DNA of 64,000 bases from an uncultured Clostridia bacterium. GTDB lineage: Bacteria > Bacillota > Clostridia > Oscillospirales > Acutalibacteraceae. Below, in pieces: positions 1-6,323 of the stretch. Position 1 is the first letter of the stretch. Each line of letters opens with the position of its first letter. The DNA lies in contig CALWDJ010000002.1 of NCBI GenBank assembly GCA_944376655.1, positions 1 to 64,000 of the forward strand. Direction: 5' to 3'. The notes under the pieces were generated by a model. That model had not been told where the DNA came from. It was given only the letters and a program-made list of their open reading frames with translations, and did not search any database. Position numbers and translations under genes: made by a program.

Positions 1-101
1 TCTTCGTAAATCCACAGTCTTCTACCATAAAGTCACTGCTATTTTAATTTTGTTTCAACTTGCTATTGCAATTTGCGGAAAATATATAGTTCTGTTTATC
101 A

Positions 102-130
102 GAATAAATCACCTTAACTTACAGATAATA
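102..130 (+). promoter_or_regulatory. Candidate forespore (sigma-G-like) promoter of spoVT
   Basis: GAATA at 102-106 and GATAATA at 124-130 are separated by 17 bases. They resemble the sigma-G consensus (GHATR / CATWHTA) with one mismatch in the -10. Known biology: spoVT of Bacillus subtilis is transcribed by sigma-G. The downstream RBS (AAAGGAG, about 151-157) and ATG at 166 fit. Promoter assignment is inference. Confidence 0.45.
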
Positions 131-165
131 ACATCACGACCAAAAAACACAAAGGAGATTTATAT

Positions 166-699
166 ATGAAGGCAACAGGAATAGTCAGAAGAATAGATGA
201 TCTCGGCAGGGTCGTAATCCCGAAGGAAATACGCCGCACAATGCGTATCCGCGAGGGCGACCCGCTTGAAATATACACAAATTCCGGAGGAGAGGTAATA
301 TTCAAGAAGTATTCACCGATAGGTGAGCTTTCGTCGTTCGCCTCTCAGTACGCCGAGGCGCTGAACGCGGCGACAGATCTTACGGTTCTTATCTGCGACC
401 GTGACCACTGTATAGCGGCGTCGGGCATATCAAAGAAAGAGGTGCTCGAGAGAAGGGTCACACAAACGGTCGAGGATATTATGGAGGGCAGGAGAGTAGA
501 GGTTTACCCGAGCGGAAAGGCGCTGCCGGCGATTGAGGGGATAGACCAGAAAATCGCGGTAGCCGCACCTATAATGTCGGAGGGCGACGTCAGCGGGGCG
601 GTTGTGCTTACATCTGCTGCCGGAGAGACCGCAAACGACAGCGATATAAAGCTCGCCACCGTCGCCGCCTCTTTTTTAGGCAAGCAGATGGAGTCGTAA
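166..699 (+). CDS. spoVT: Stage V sporulation protein T (AbrB-type regulator)
   Basis: A 177-aa DNA-binding regulator of forespore gene expression. Residues 1-50 form the AbrB/SpoVT swapped-hairpin domain (MKATGIVRRIDDLGRVVIPK, then EIRRTMRIREGDPLEIYT), nearly invariant in the family. Residues about 55-177 fit the C-terminal GAF-like domain of SpoVT, which is what separates it from the shorter AbrB and Abh. Length matches the family (about 178 aa). The start is supported by an AAAGGAG site upstream. It stands alone, with its own terminator downstream. It indicates that the lineage has or had an endospore programme. Confidence 0.95.
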   Translation: MKATGIVRRIDDLGRVVIPKEIRRTMRIREGDPLEIYTNSGGEVIFKKYSPIGELSSFASQYAEALNAATDLTVLICDRDHCIAASGISKKEVLERRVTQTVEDIMEGRRVEVYPSGKALPAIEGIDQKIAVAAPIMSEGDVSGAVVLTSAAGETANDSDIKLATVAASFLGKQMES

Positions 700-716
700 G
701 ACCCGTAATAAGCCGG

Positions 717-755
717 AACGGACAATATATGATTTTGATTTTATTGTCCGTTTTT
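717..755 (+). terminator. Intrinsic terminator after spoVT
   Basis: An 11-bp inverted repeat (AACGGACAATA at 717-727, TATTGTCCGTT at 742-752) runs into a T run (751-755). It separates spoVT from the ribosomal-protein operon. Confidence 0.85.
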
Positions 756-817
756 ACATATTAAATCTTCGGAAGAATATCAAAAACAAAAATACGGTAA
801 AATATTATCGGTTTTTC

Positions 818-846
818 TTGACAAAGCAGAGCCGCTGTGATAAAAT
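818..846 (+). promoter_or_regulatory. Sigma-A promoter of the rplU operon
   Basis: TTGACA at 818-823, a 17-base spacer, and TAAAAT at 841-846. A TGTG motif immediately upstream of the -10 matches the extended -10 seen in Gram-positive promoters. Confidence 0.8.
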
Positions 847-849
847 GGT

Positions 850-935
850 TAAGCCGCATATTGTGGGCTTTTTTAAGTTGCGCCAAATCGGCCGCGCCCA
901 CCGTAGCGAGACTGTATAAACGGCAGGTGTAAAAA
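850..935 (+). ncRNA. Probable L21 leader (5' UTR of rplU)
   Basis: About 85 bases of structured-looking, GC-rich untranslated leader lie between the promoter and rplU. In Firmicutes this position is often occupied by the L21 leader motif, an autoregulatory element of the rplU operon. The assignment rests on position and promoter; I could not fold the RNA or run a covariance model. Confidence 0.5.
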
Positions 936-1241
936 ATGTACGCAATTATTGAAACAGGCGGAAAGCAGTACCGTGTTGAGAGCGGCGACGTTATTTATGT
1001 CGAGAAGCTTAACGCCGAGGTTGACGAGGAGGTCACCTTCGACAAGGTTGTTGCCGTAAGCGACAAGTCCCTGAAGGTAGGCAAGCCCTATGTGAAGGAC
1101 GCTTTTGTAAAGGGCACCGTTCTTAAAAACGGAAAGGGCAAGAAGATAACTGTCTTCACCTATAAGCCGAAAAAGAGCAGCTCACGCAAAATGGGTCACA
1201 GGCAGCCTTATACCAAGGTTCAGATCAACGAGATCGGCTAA
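936..1241 (+). CDS. rplU: 50S ribosomal protein L21
   Basis: A 101-aa large-subunit ribosomal protein that binds 23S rRNA near L20. The N-terminus [20 protein letters not shown] and the C-terminal signature ([11 protein letters not shown]) are diagnostic, and length is typical (about 103 aa). It is first in the conserved rplU-prp-rpmA operon. The next gene starts 2 bases after its stop, so translational coupling is likely. Confidence 0.98.
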   Translation: MYAIIETGGKQYRVESGDVIYVEKLNAEVDEEVTFDKVVAVSDKSLKVGKPYVKDAFVKGTVLKNGKGKKITVFTYKPKKSSSRKMGHRQPYTKVQINEIG

Positions 1242-1243
1242 CC

Positions 1244-1576
1244 GTGACAAGGGTAAAATTTTCAGCTGACGGAGTAAGGCTTTCGGGCTTTGAAATCAGC
1301 GGTCACTGTTCGTCTGACAGTGACGATATGACCGGTAAAATCGTTTGCGCGGCAGTTTCTTCGGCGGCATATATGGCGGCAAACACCGTCACCGAAATAA
1401 TAGGGGACAGGGCAGAAACCGAAATAGACGACGCCGTTATGAAATTCAGGGTAATAAATCCGTCGGACGCAGCGGTGAAGGTTTTGGAGGGGCTTAAGCT
1501 CCATCTTGAACAGTTGTCCGGTCAGTACGGCAGTAACATAAAGATATACGGAGGTGCAAAGCATGTTAAAGATTAA
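1244..1576 (+). CDS. prp: Ribosomal-processing cysteine protease Prp
   Basis: A 110-aa protease of the YsxB/Prp family. It removes the N-terminal extension of L27 during ribosome assembly in Firmicutes. The catalytic pair is visible: His21 in SGHC and Cys35 in KIVCAAVS. The residue two before the IVCA segment is usually Gly-Asp or Gly-Glu-Asp in better-known members; here it reads GKIVCA. The start is GTG at 1244. It sits between rplU and rpmA as in other Firmicutes and overlaps the start of rpmA by 14 bases. The adjacent L27 carries the matching cleavable extension. Confidence 0.92.
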   Translation: MTRVKFSADGVRLSGFEISGHCSSDSDDMTGKIVCAAVSSAAYMAANTVTEIIGDRAETEIDDAVMKFRVINPSDAAVKVLEGLKLHLEQLSGQYGSNIKIYGGAKHVKD

Positions 1577-1847
1577 CATTCAGTTATTCGCTCATAAAAA
1601 AGGTATGGGCTCAACAAAGAACGGCCGTGACAGCGAGGCGAAACGTCTCGGAGTAAAACGCGCGGACGGTCAGTTTGTTCTGGCGGGCAATATTCTGGTA
1701 CGTCAGAGAGGAACCCACATTCACGCCGGCAATAACGTCGGCCGCGGTTCAGACGATACACTGTTCGCCCTTATCGACGGCAAGGTAAAGTTTGAGCGTG
1801 TCGGAAGAGACCGCAAGCAGGTCAGCATTTACGCTGTTGAGCAGTAA
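1563..1847 (+). CDS. rpmA: 50S ribosomal protein L27 with Prp-cleavable extension
   Basis: A 94-aa protein of the peptidyl-transferase region. The start at 1563 is chosen because GGAGGTG (about 1550-1556) lies 6-7 bases upstream; a GTG at 1554 sits inside that RBS. The protein begins [20 protein letters not shown]. The first nine residues (MLKINIQLF) are the extension cleaved by Prp before AHKKG in Firmicutes. The core ([20 protein letters not shown]) is canonical. A hairpin with a T run follows. Confidence 0.97.
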   Translation: MLKINIQLFAHKKGMGSTKNGRDSEAKRLGVKRADGQFVLAGNILVRQRGTHIHAGNNVGRGSDDTLFALIDGKVKFERVGRDRKQVSIYAVEQ

Positions 1848-1854
1848 ACACTAT

Positions 1855-1890
1855 ATCCGGGCGGCGAACACCTCCCGGATTTTATTTTTT
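1855..1890 (+). terminator. Intrinsic terminator after rpmA
   Basis: ATCCGGG (1855-1861) pairs with CCCGGAT (1874-1880), followed by TTTATTTTTT. It probably ends or attenuates the rplU-prp-rpmA transcript before the DUF2007-like pair. Confidence 0.75.
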
Positions 1891-1911
1891 TAATGAAAGG
1901 AATTGAAATCT

Positions 1912-2340
1912 ATGAAAATCTGTCATGTATGCAAGGCTGAGTGTGAGGATGAGACCGAGCTTTGTCCGGTTTGCGGAGCCGACCTTACCGTCGGGGAAGA
2001 GGAACGAAGCGAAGAAGAAGCGGTAATAAACAATCCCGTGCTTTTAGCGACGGTTGACGATGTGGTATCTTCGGAAATTCTGAAAGATCTCCTTAAAGAA
2101 AACGGGATACTGTTCACCTGTGATTCGGACGAGGAAGGCACGCTGAAGGTCACATTCGGAGGTTCTTTCATTGCGGACGATATATATGTGGACGAGTCTG
2201 ATTTTGAGAGAGCCGCACAGATATATGATGATTTTCTCAATTCCGAGCCGGAATTTGACAGTGAGTTTTTTGACGGCGGAACCGACGGGGAAGAAGATTC
2301 AGATACTGATTTAGAAAATGAGGAAACGGAGAATTTCTGA
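1912..2340 (+). CDS. Zinc-ribbon plus DUF2007-like protein
   Basis: A 142-aa protein of unknown function. Residues 1-30 form a zinc ribbon (CHVCKAEC, then CPVCGAD: two CxxC pairs). Residues about 45-110 resemble the DUF2007 'putative signal transducing protein' fold, recognisable by a value-then-switch pattern (LLATVDDVVSSEILKDLLKE, GI-F). The C-terminus is strongly acidic. ATG at 1912 is preferred over an in-frame TTG at 1903, because GAAAGG (1895-1900) is at a better distance. The neighbour 2 bases downstream is a paralogue lacking the ribbon. Function is unknown. Confidence 0.75.
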   Translation: MKICHVCKAECEDETELCPVCGADLTVGEEERSEEEAVINNPVLLATVDDVVSSEILKDLLKENGILFTCDSDEEGTLKVTFGGSFIADDIYVDESDFERAAQIYDDFLNSEPEFDSEFFDGGTDGEEDSDTDLENEETENF

Positions 2341-2342
2341 AT

Positions 2343-2648
2343 ATGAGTTTCTTTAAGAGGAGAAAGGATGAGCCGGAGAGCGACGGCAGCGAACCGGTTC
2401 TTGCGGCTACTATAACAAACCATGTTTCTTCGGAAATATATCAGGATATGTTAAGGGAGAACGGAATTCCGTTTGTATGCCGGCAGGAAGGAGCGGGAGG
2501 TTATCTTAAAATACTTCTCGGCGTCGGCATAATACCGGATAATATATATGTGGCAGAGAAAAACTATGAGCGGGCGAGGGAAATATACGAGGCGTATCTG
2601 CTCACAGAGCCGCCCGAGGACGATGACGGCGATATTTCCGGCGAATAG
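2343..2648 (+). CDS. DUF2007-like protein, paralogue of upstream gene
   Basis: A 101-aa protein. Residues about 17-90 align by eye with the second half of its upstream neighbour (ATITNHVSSEIYQDMLRENG; IIPDNIYVAEKNYERAREIY), which indicates tandem duplication. It lacks cysteines of the zinc-ribbon type and has a short basic N-terminus followed by an acidic tail. The ATG lies 2 bases after the previous stop, so the two are probably coupled. It precedes obgE by 23 bases. Function is unknown. Confidence 0.72.
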   Translation: MSFFKRRKDEPESDGSEPVLAATITNHVSSEIYQDMLRENGIPFVCRQEGAGGYLKILLGVGIIPDNIYVAEKNYERAREIYEAYLLTEPPEDDDGDISGE

Positions 2649-2671
2649 GATTATTGAAAGGTAACTGATTT

Positions 2672-3946
2672 ATGTTTGTAGATACTGCGAAAATTCATTT
2701 AAAGGCGGGCGACGGCGGCGACGGCGCGGTGTCATTCCACAGAGAAAAATATGTTGCTGCCGGAGGACCTGACGGCGGTGACGGCGGCAGGGGCGGAAAT
2801 ATTGTTTTCAAGGCAGACAGCAATCTTTCCACGCTCGCGGATTTCAGGTATAAGCGCAAATACGCCGCGGCGGCGGGTGAGCGCGGAGGGTCGGGAAGAT
2901 GCACCGGAAAAAGCGCGGGCGACCTTGTGGTTTCGGTGCCGGTCGGCACGCTTGTGAAGGACGCGGAAACCGGCAGGATTATCGCCGATATATCGGACAG
3001 TGAGCCGGTAGTTATCGCAAAGGGCGGAAACGGCGGCTGGGGCAACCAGCATTTTGCCACCTCTACAAGACAGGTGCCGAGATTTGCCAAAAAAGGCAAC
3101 CCGGGCGAGGAGCTTGATGTTACGCTTGAGCTTAAGCTGTTGGCGGACGTAGGGCTGATAGGCTTTCCGAACGTGGGCAAATCCACGCTTATATCGGTAG
3201 TCAGCGAGGCAAAGCCGAAAATCGCCAACTATCATTTCACCACCCTTACGCCGGTGCTCGGCGTTGTGCGCATGGGCGAGGGCAGCTCTTTTGTTATGGC
3301 GGATATTCCGGGGCTTATAGAGGGCGCCGGAGAGGGTGTCGGGCTCGGTCATGAGTTTCTGCGCCATGTGGAGCGCTGCCGAATGCTGCTTCATGTGATA
3401 GATATTTCGGGCAGCGAGGGCAGAGATCCGATAGACGATTTCAATAAGATAAATAAAGAGCTTGCCGCATTCAGCAGCGAGCTTGAAAGCCGACCGCAGA
3501 TAGTTGTCGGAAACAAATGCGATCTTGCCGATGAGGCTGAGATTAAAAGAGTGTCCGATTATTTTACCGAAAAGGGCTATAAATTCTTTCCCGTAATGGC
3601 GGCTATCGCCGAGGGAACAGATGAGCTTATAAACTGCGTGGCGGCAGAGCTTTCAAAGCTGCCGCCGATAAAGCGGTACGAGGCTGAGCCGAAGCCCGCA
3701 GAGGACTTCACAAAGGATAAAAAGCGCAGCTTCAGTATACGTGTCTGCGACGGCGTTTATTTTGTTGAGGATTGCCCGTGGATAATGGATATAATGAATA
3801 CCGTGGATCCTGACGATTATGAGTCGCTTCAGTATTTTGAGCGCGTACTGCGCTCAAGCGGAATTATCGCGGCGCTTGAAAAGGCGGGAATAAAGCAGGG
3901 CGATACGGTAAGCGTATACGATATAGAATTTGATTATGTGATGTAA
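2672..3946 (+). CDS. obgE: Obg-family GTPase
   Basis: A 424-aa essential GTPase involved in late assembly of the 50S subunit and stress signalling. Three domains are visible. The glycine-rich Obg fold (about 1-158) begins MFVDTAKIHLKAGDGGDGAV. The G domain follows (about 159-330) with P-loop GFPNVGKST, switch DIPGLIEGA and NKCDL. The C-terminal OCT domain (about 350-424) is the form found in Gram-positives. An AAAGGT site precedes the ATG. It lies next to mrnC in an ordinary Firmicutes arrangement except for the two DUF2007-like genes upstream. Confidence 0.97.
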   Translation: MFVDTAKIHLKAGDGGDGAVSFHREKYVAAGGPDGGDGGRGGNIVFKADSNLSTLADFRYKRKYAAAAGERGGSGRCTGKSAGDLVVSVPVGTLVKDAETGRIIADISDSEPVVIAKGGNGGWGNQHFATSTRQVPRFAKKGNPGEELDVTLELKLLADVGLIGFPNVGKSTLISVVSEAKPKIANYHFTTLTPVLGVVRMGEGSSFVMADIPGLIEGAGEGVGLGHEFLRHVERCRMLLHVIDISGSEGRDPIDDFNKINKELAAFSSELESRPQIVVGNKCDLADEAEIKRVSDYFTEKGYKFFPVMAAIAEGTDELINCVAAELSKLPPIKRYEAEPKPAEDFTKDKKRSFSIRVCDGVYFVEDCPWIMDIMNTVDPDDYESLQYFERVLRSSGIIAALEKAGIKQGDTVSVYDIEFDYVM

Positions 3947-3957
3947 GGCGTGTTGTA

Positions 3958-4335
3958 ATGACTGAAAATCCTGATTTATTAAGCCCTTCGGTGCTCGCGT
4001 TTGTGGGCGACGCGGTTTACGGACTTTATGTGAGGACGGCGCTGGCGGAGATCAATCGGCCGTCAGGTGAACTGCACAGGCTTTCTGTAAAGGCGGTCAA
4101 CGCCGCCGCTCAGGCGGACGCATTTTCACTGGTAGAGCCTTTGCTTGACGAAAAGGAAATTTCGGTTTTCAAACGGGGAAGGAATTTTCATACCTCGTCG
4201 TCTCCGAAAAGCGCTACCGCGGGGCAGTACCATACCGCGACAGGGCTTGAATGTCTGTTCGGGTGGCTTTATCTGTCGGGCAGGACAAGCCGTGCCGATG
4301 AGCTTTTCGGCGTAATAAAAGAAAATATAATGTAA
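3958..4335 (+). CDS. mrnC: Mini-ribonuclease 3
   Basis: A 125-aa RNase III-like enzyme without a double-stranded-RNA-binding domain. In Bacillus it matures the ends of 23S rRNA. The signature LAFVGDAVYGLYVR contains the conserved Asp18. Downstream motifs (LHRLSVKAVNAAAQA; FKRGRN) and the terminal glycine-rich GLECLFGWLYL segment match the family. It follows obgE by 11 bases and ends at a strong terminator. Confidence 0.93.
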   Translation: MTENPDLLSPSVLAFVGDAVYGLYVRTALAEINRPSGELHRLSVKAVNAAAQADAFSLVEPLLDEKEISVFKRGRNFHTSSSPKSATAGQYHTATGLECLFGWLYLSGRTSRADELFGVIKENIM

Positions 4336-4348
4336 AAAGTCAAAAAAA

Positions 4349-4390
4349 CCGGAGCAGAAACGGATAAATACCGTTTCTGCTCCGGTTTTT
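4349..4390. terminator. Bidirectional terminator between mrnC and a lipoprotein gene
   Basis: A perfect 15-bp stem (4349-4363 with 4371-4385), loop ATAAATA, is flanked by T runs on the plus strand (4386-4390) and A runs before it that serve the minus strand. It lies between convergent genes. Confidence 0.92.
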
Positions 4391-4392
4391 TA

Positions 4393-4959
4393 TTATTTAC
4401 TGAAAGTAAAAACAGCTTTCTCTTCAGACAGCCATGAACCCGCAACGTGAATTTCAAGCTTTTTCCAGTTCTCCGGTATTTCTACCGCATACCAGCCTGT
4501 TATTTTCTTGCCGGGAGCTACCTCTCCGTCAATTGTACCTTCGGGAAAAGCCGTAGCTGCGGAAAATGAAAAATCACATTTTGTTCCGTCCACATATGCC
4601 TCAAAAAGCATAAGAGAGCTTACGGTCTGGGATTCGCCGGATATATTTTCCGCCGTGAAGTTTATACCTGTAAATATTTTTCCTTCCGCGGCTGAACTGA
4701 AGCCGTTTTGGTCGCTTTTTACCTCTTTTAATTCGTTCGCTGTTATTTTGAGCGTATTAAAAACGGCGGTATCACCCGTTGTAAATACTTCGGGTTTGTC
4801 TGAGCTGTCTGTCTGAGCTTCCGCTGAAAACGCGGAGGCGTTTTCTTTTTCCGGCACATTATCCGAACATGACGAACAAAGAAGCATGACCGAACCGACG
4901 AGCAATAATGTTATAAGTCGCAGTAATGTTTTCTTAGACGTAGCATAATTTATTGACAT
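4393..4959 (-). CDS. DUF4352-like lipoprotein
   Basis: A 188-aa secreted lipoprotein. Residues 9-27 form a basic then hydrophobic signal segment, and the probable lipidated cysteine is Cys31 in LLCSSC, although the -3 position is Cys rather than Leu. After a Ser/Glu-rich linker (about 32-60), residues about 62-185 resemble the immunoglobulin-like DUF4352 fold (GDTAVFNTLKITA; VAPGKKITGWYAVEIPENW). Such proteins are extracellular and of unknown binding role. The gene has a consensus promoter and is divergent from a small XRE regulator that may control it. Confidence 0.8.
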   Translation of the reverse strand: MSINYATSKKTLLRLITLLLVGSVMLLCSSCSDNVPEKENASAFSAEAQTDSSDKPEVFTTGDTAVFNTLKITANELKEVKSDQNGFSSAAEGKIFTGINFTAENISGESQTVSSLMLFEAYVDGTKCDFSFSAATAFPEGTIDGEVAPGKKITGWYAVEIPENWKKLEIHVAGSWLSEEKAVFTFSK

Positions 4960-4989
4960 ATTTCAACACTTCTTACAAATGATAGCAAC

Positions 4990-5018
4990 ATTATATGACA
5001 GATTGTCATAATTGTCAA
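4990..5018 (-). promoter_or_regulatory. Consensus sigma-A promoter of the lipoprotein gene
   Basis: Read on the minus strand, TTGACA (5018-5013) is followed by a 17-base spacer and TATAAT (4995-4990). Both hexamers are perfect consensus, predicting strong transcription unless repressed. Confidence 0.85.
4994..5010. promoter_or_regulatory. 17-bp palindrome, candidate XRE operator
   Basis: TATGACA-GAT-TGTCATA is a perfect 7-bp inverted repeat. It overlaps the -10 of the lipoprotein promoter and the -35 of the XRE gene. Further TTGTCA and ATGTCA half-site-like words lie at 5012-5017 and 5035-5040. The position suggests coordinate repression of both genes by the XRE protein (inference). Confidence 0.65.
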
Positions 5019-5031
5019 GTGAAAATATGAA
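5003..5031 (+). promoter_or_regulatory. Promoter of the XRE gene
   Basis: TTGTCA (5003-5008), a 17-base spacer, and TATGAA (5026-5031). Weaker than the opposing promoter, and its -35 falls inside the palindrome. Confidence 0.5.
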
Positions 5032-5053
5032 AAAATGTCAATAAGGTGATGTT

Positions 5054-5266
5054 ATGAAAAACAATTTGAAGACTTTGCGCTTAAACGCGGGACTTACGCA
5101 GATCAGTCTGCAGATGAAAACCGGAATAGAGCAGTCGCTTCTCTCAAAATTTGAAAACGGTGAGAGAATTCCGCCGACCGATACGCTTATAACGCTTGCC
5201 GATTTTTACGGCGTCAGTATCGATTATATTCTCTGCCGAACCGAAAATCCCGAAATAAACAGATGA
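5054..5266 (+). CDS. XRE-family helix-turn-helix regulator
   Basis: A 70-aa protein consisting almost entirely of a Cro/CI-type HTH domain (LKTLRLNAGLTQISLQMKTG; SLLSKFENGERIPPTDTLITLADFYGVSIDYIL). There is no effector or dimerisation domain beyond the fold itself. AAGGTG precedes the ATG. It is divergent from a lipoprotein gene whose promoter carries a palindrome, so a local autoregulated switch is likely. Confidence 0.9.
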   Translation: MKNNLKTLRLNAGLTQISLQMKTGIEQSLLSKFENGERIPPTDTLITLADFYGVSIDYILCRTENPEINR

Positions 5267-5336
5267 TTTTGCGCTGAACTGCTGTTATTCACGCCGGAAA
5301 AGGACAAACTAAATATATACTTTTTTCGGAGTGAAT

Positions 5337-6197
5337 ATGTTGGGCAGGAAAAAGCTGTTTGCGTGGGCTGCCGATGCGGCCCTTTTTATTATAGGCGGAG
5401 CGATTTACGCAGTCGCCGTGATTTTGTTTTTGTCTGGCAACGAGATTTCTCCGGGCGGGCTTACGGGAATTTCCACAATGCTGAATTATCTTTACGGTCT
5501 GCCGGTGGGAACGGTCGTTTTTATTCTTAATATTCCGATTCTCGTGATCGGCTTTATAAAATTCGGCGGCATCTTTATCGTGAAGACTGCGGTTTCAACC
5601 GTAGTTATATCGATAACTCTCGACATTGCCGAGGAGCTTCTGCCGGAGCTTAAAATCAATCCGGTGCTCGCGGCGGTTTTCGGCGGTCTGCTTATGGGAC
5701 TGTCTATAAGTATGTTTATGCTGAGAGGCTCAACCACCGGCGGCGTGGATATAATCGCAATGCTGATAAACCGGCGTTTCCCTCATCTTACCGTCGGAAG
5801 GCTTATGCTTGCTTCCGACGCTTTCATAGTAGCCTTTTCCGCGCTTGTATATAAAAATATAGAGAGCGCGCTGTATTCGGTTATAGCGCTTTATGCGTCC
5901 TCACGTATAATGGACGTGATGCTGTACGGTGCTGATAAGGGCAAAATAGTGTATATCATCACGGAAAATTCCGCGTGCGTGTCCGAAAAAATAATGTCGA
6001 TAGTCCGAAGGGGAATAACCGTTATAGATGTAACAGGCGCCTATACGGGCAGAAAACTCAAGATGCTGATGTGCACCGTGAGACGAAACGAGGTGTCCGC
6101 CGTATGTAAGACCGCCAGAGATAACGACAAGGGAGCTTTTATAGTCGTCGCGGAGGCCGGAGACATACTCGGAGAGGGCTTTAAAAGGGAAAGTTAA
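5337..6197 (+). CDS. YitT-family membrane protein
   Basis: A 286-aa protein with about five hydrophobic segments between residues 10 and 205 (YitT membrane domain; motif GSTTGGVDIIAMLINRRF) and a C-terminal soluble DUF2179 domain (about 220-280, ITVIDVTGAYTGRKLKMLMC). The transported substrate of the family is not established. ATG at 5337 is preferred over GTG 5331, because CGGAG lies just upstream of the latter and at useful distance from the former. It stands between the XRE gene and nrdD. Confidence 0.88.
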   Translation: MLGRKKLFAWAADAALFIIGGAIYAVAVILFLSGNEISPGGLTGISTMLNYLYGLPVGTVVFILNIPILVIGFIKFGGIFIVKTAVSTVVISITLDIAEELLPELKINPVLAAVFGGLLMGLSISMFMLRGSTTGGVDIIAMLINRRFPHLTVGRLMLASDAFIVAFSALVYKNIESALYSVIALYASSRIMDVMLYGADKGKIVYIITENSACVSEKIMSIVRRGITVIDVTGAYTGRKLKMLMCTVRRNEVSAVCKTARDNDKGAFIVVAEAGDILGEGFKRES

Positions 6198-6225
6198 AAA
6201 TATTTTAAAATTATTTAAAAATATA

Positions 6226-6281
6226 CTTGAAGTTTCAAGAATTTGTGGTATAATGAATAATGTTCCAACAATATATAGTGT
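6226..6281 (+). promoter_or_regulatory. nrdD promoter with NrdR-like box
   Basis: A -35 TTGAAG (6227-6232) lies inside a perfect palindrome (CTTGAA-GT-TTCAAG, 6226-6239). The -10 is TATAAT (6249-6254) with an upstream TGTG extension. At 6266-6281, just past the expected start site, CAACAATATATAGTGT matches 14 of 16 positions of the NrdR box consensus (ACACWATATATWGTGT). NrdR is the known repressor of ribonucleotide reductase operons. A second well-conserved box at the usual spacing is not evident. Confidence 0.78.
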
Positions 6282-6323
6282 ATTTTTGATTTTAGAAAAC
6301 GGCTTTTGAACGGGGGAAACAGT

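Noticed and set aside
2732..3394. 220-codon minus-strand frame inside obgE
   Set aside because: Shadow of the GC-rich Obg glycine repeats; no family resemblance.
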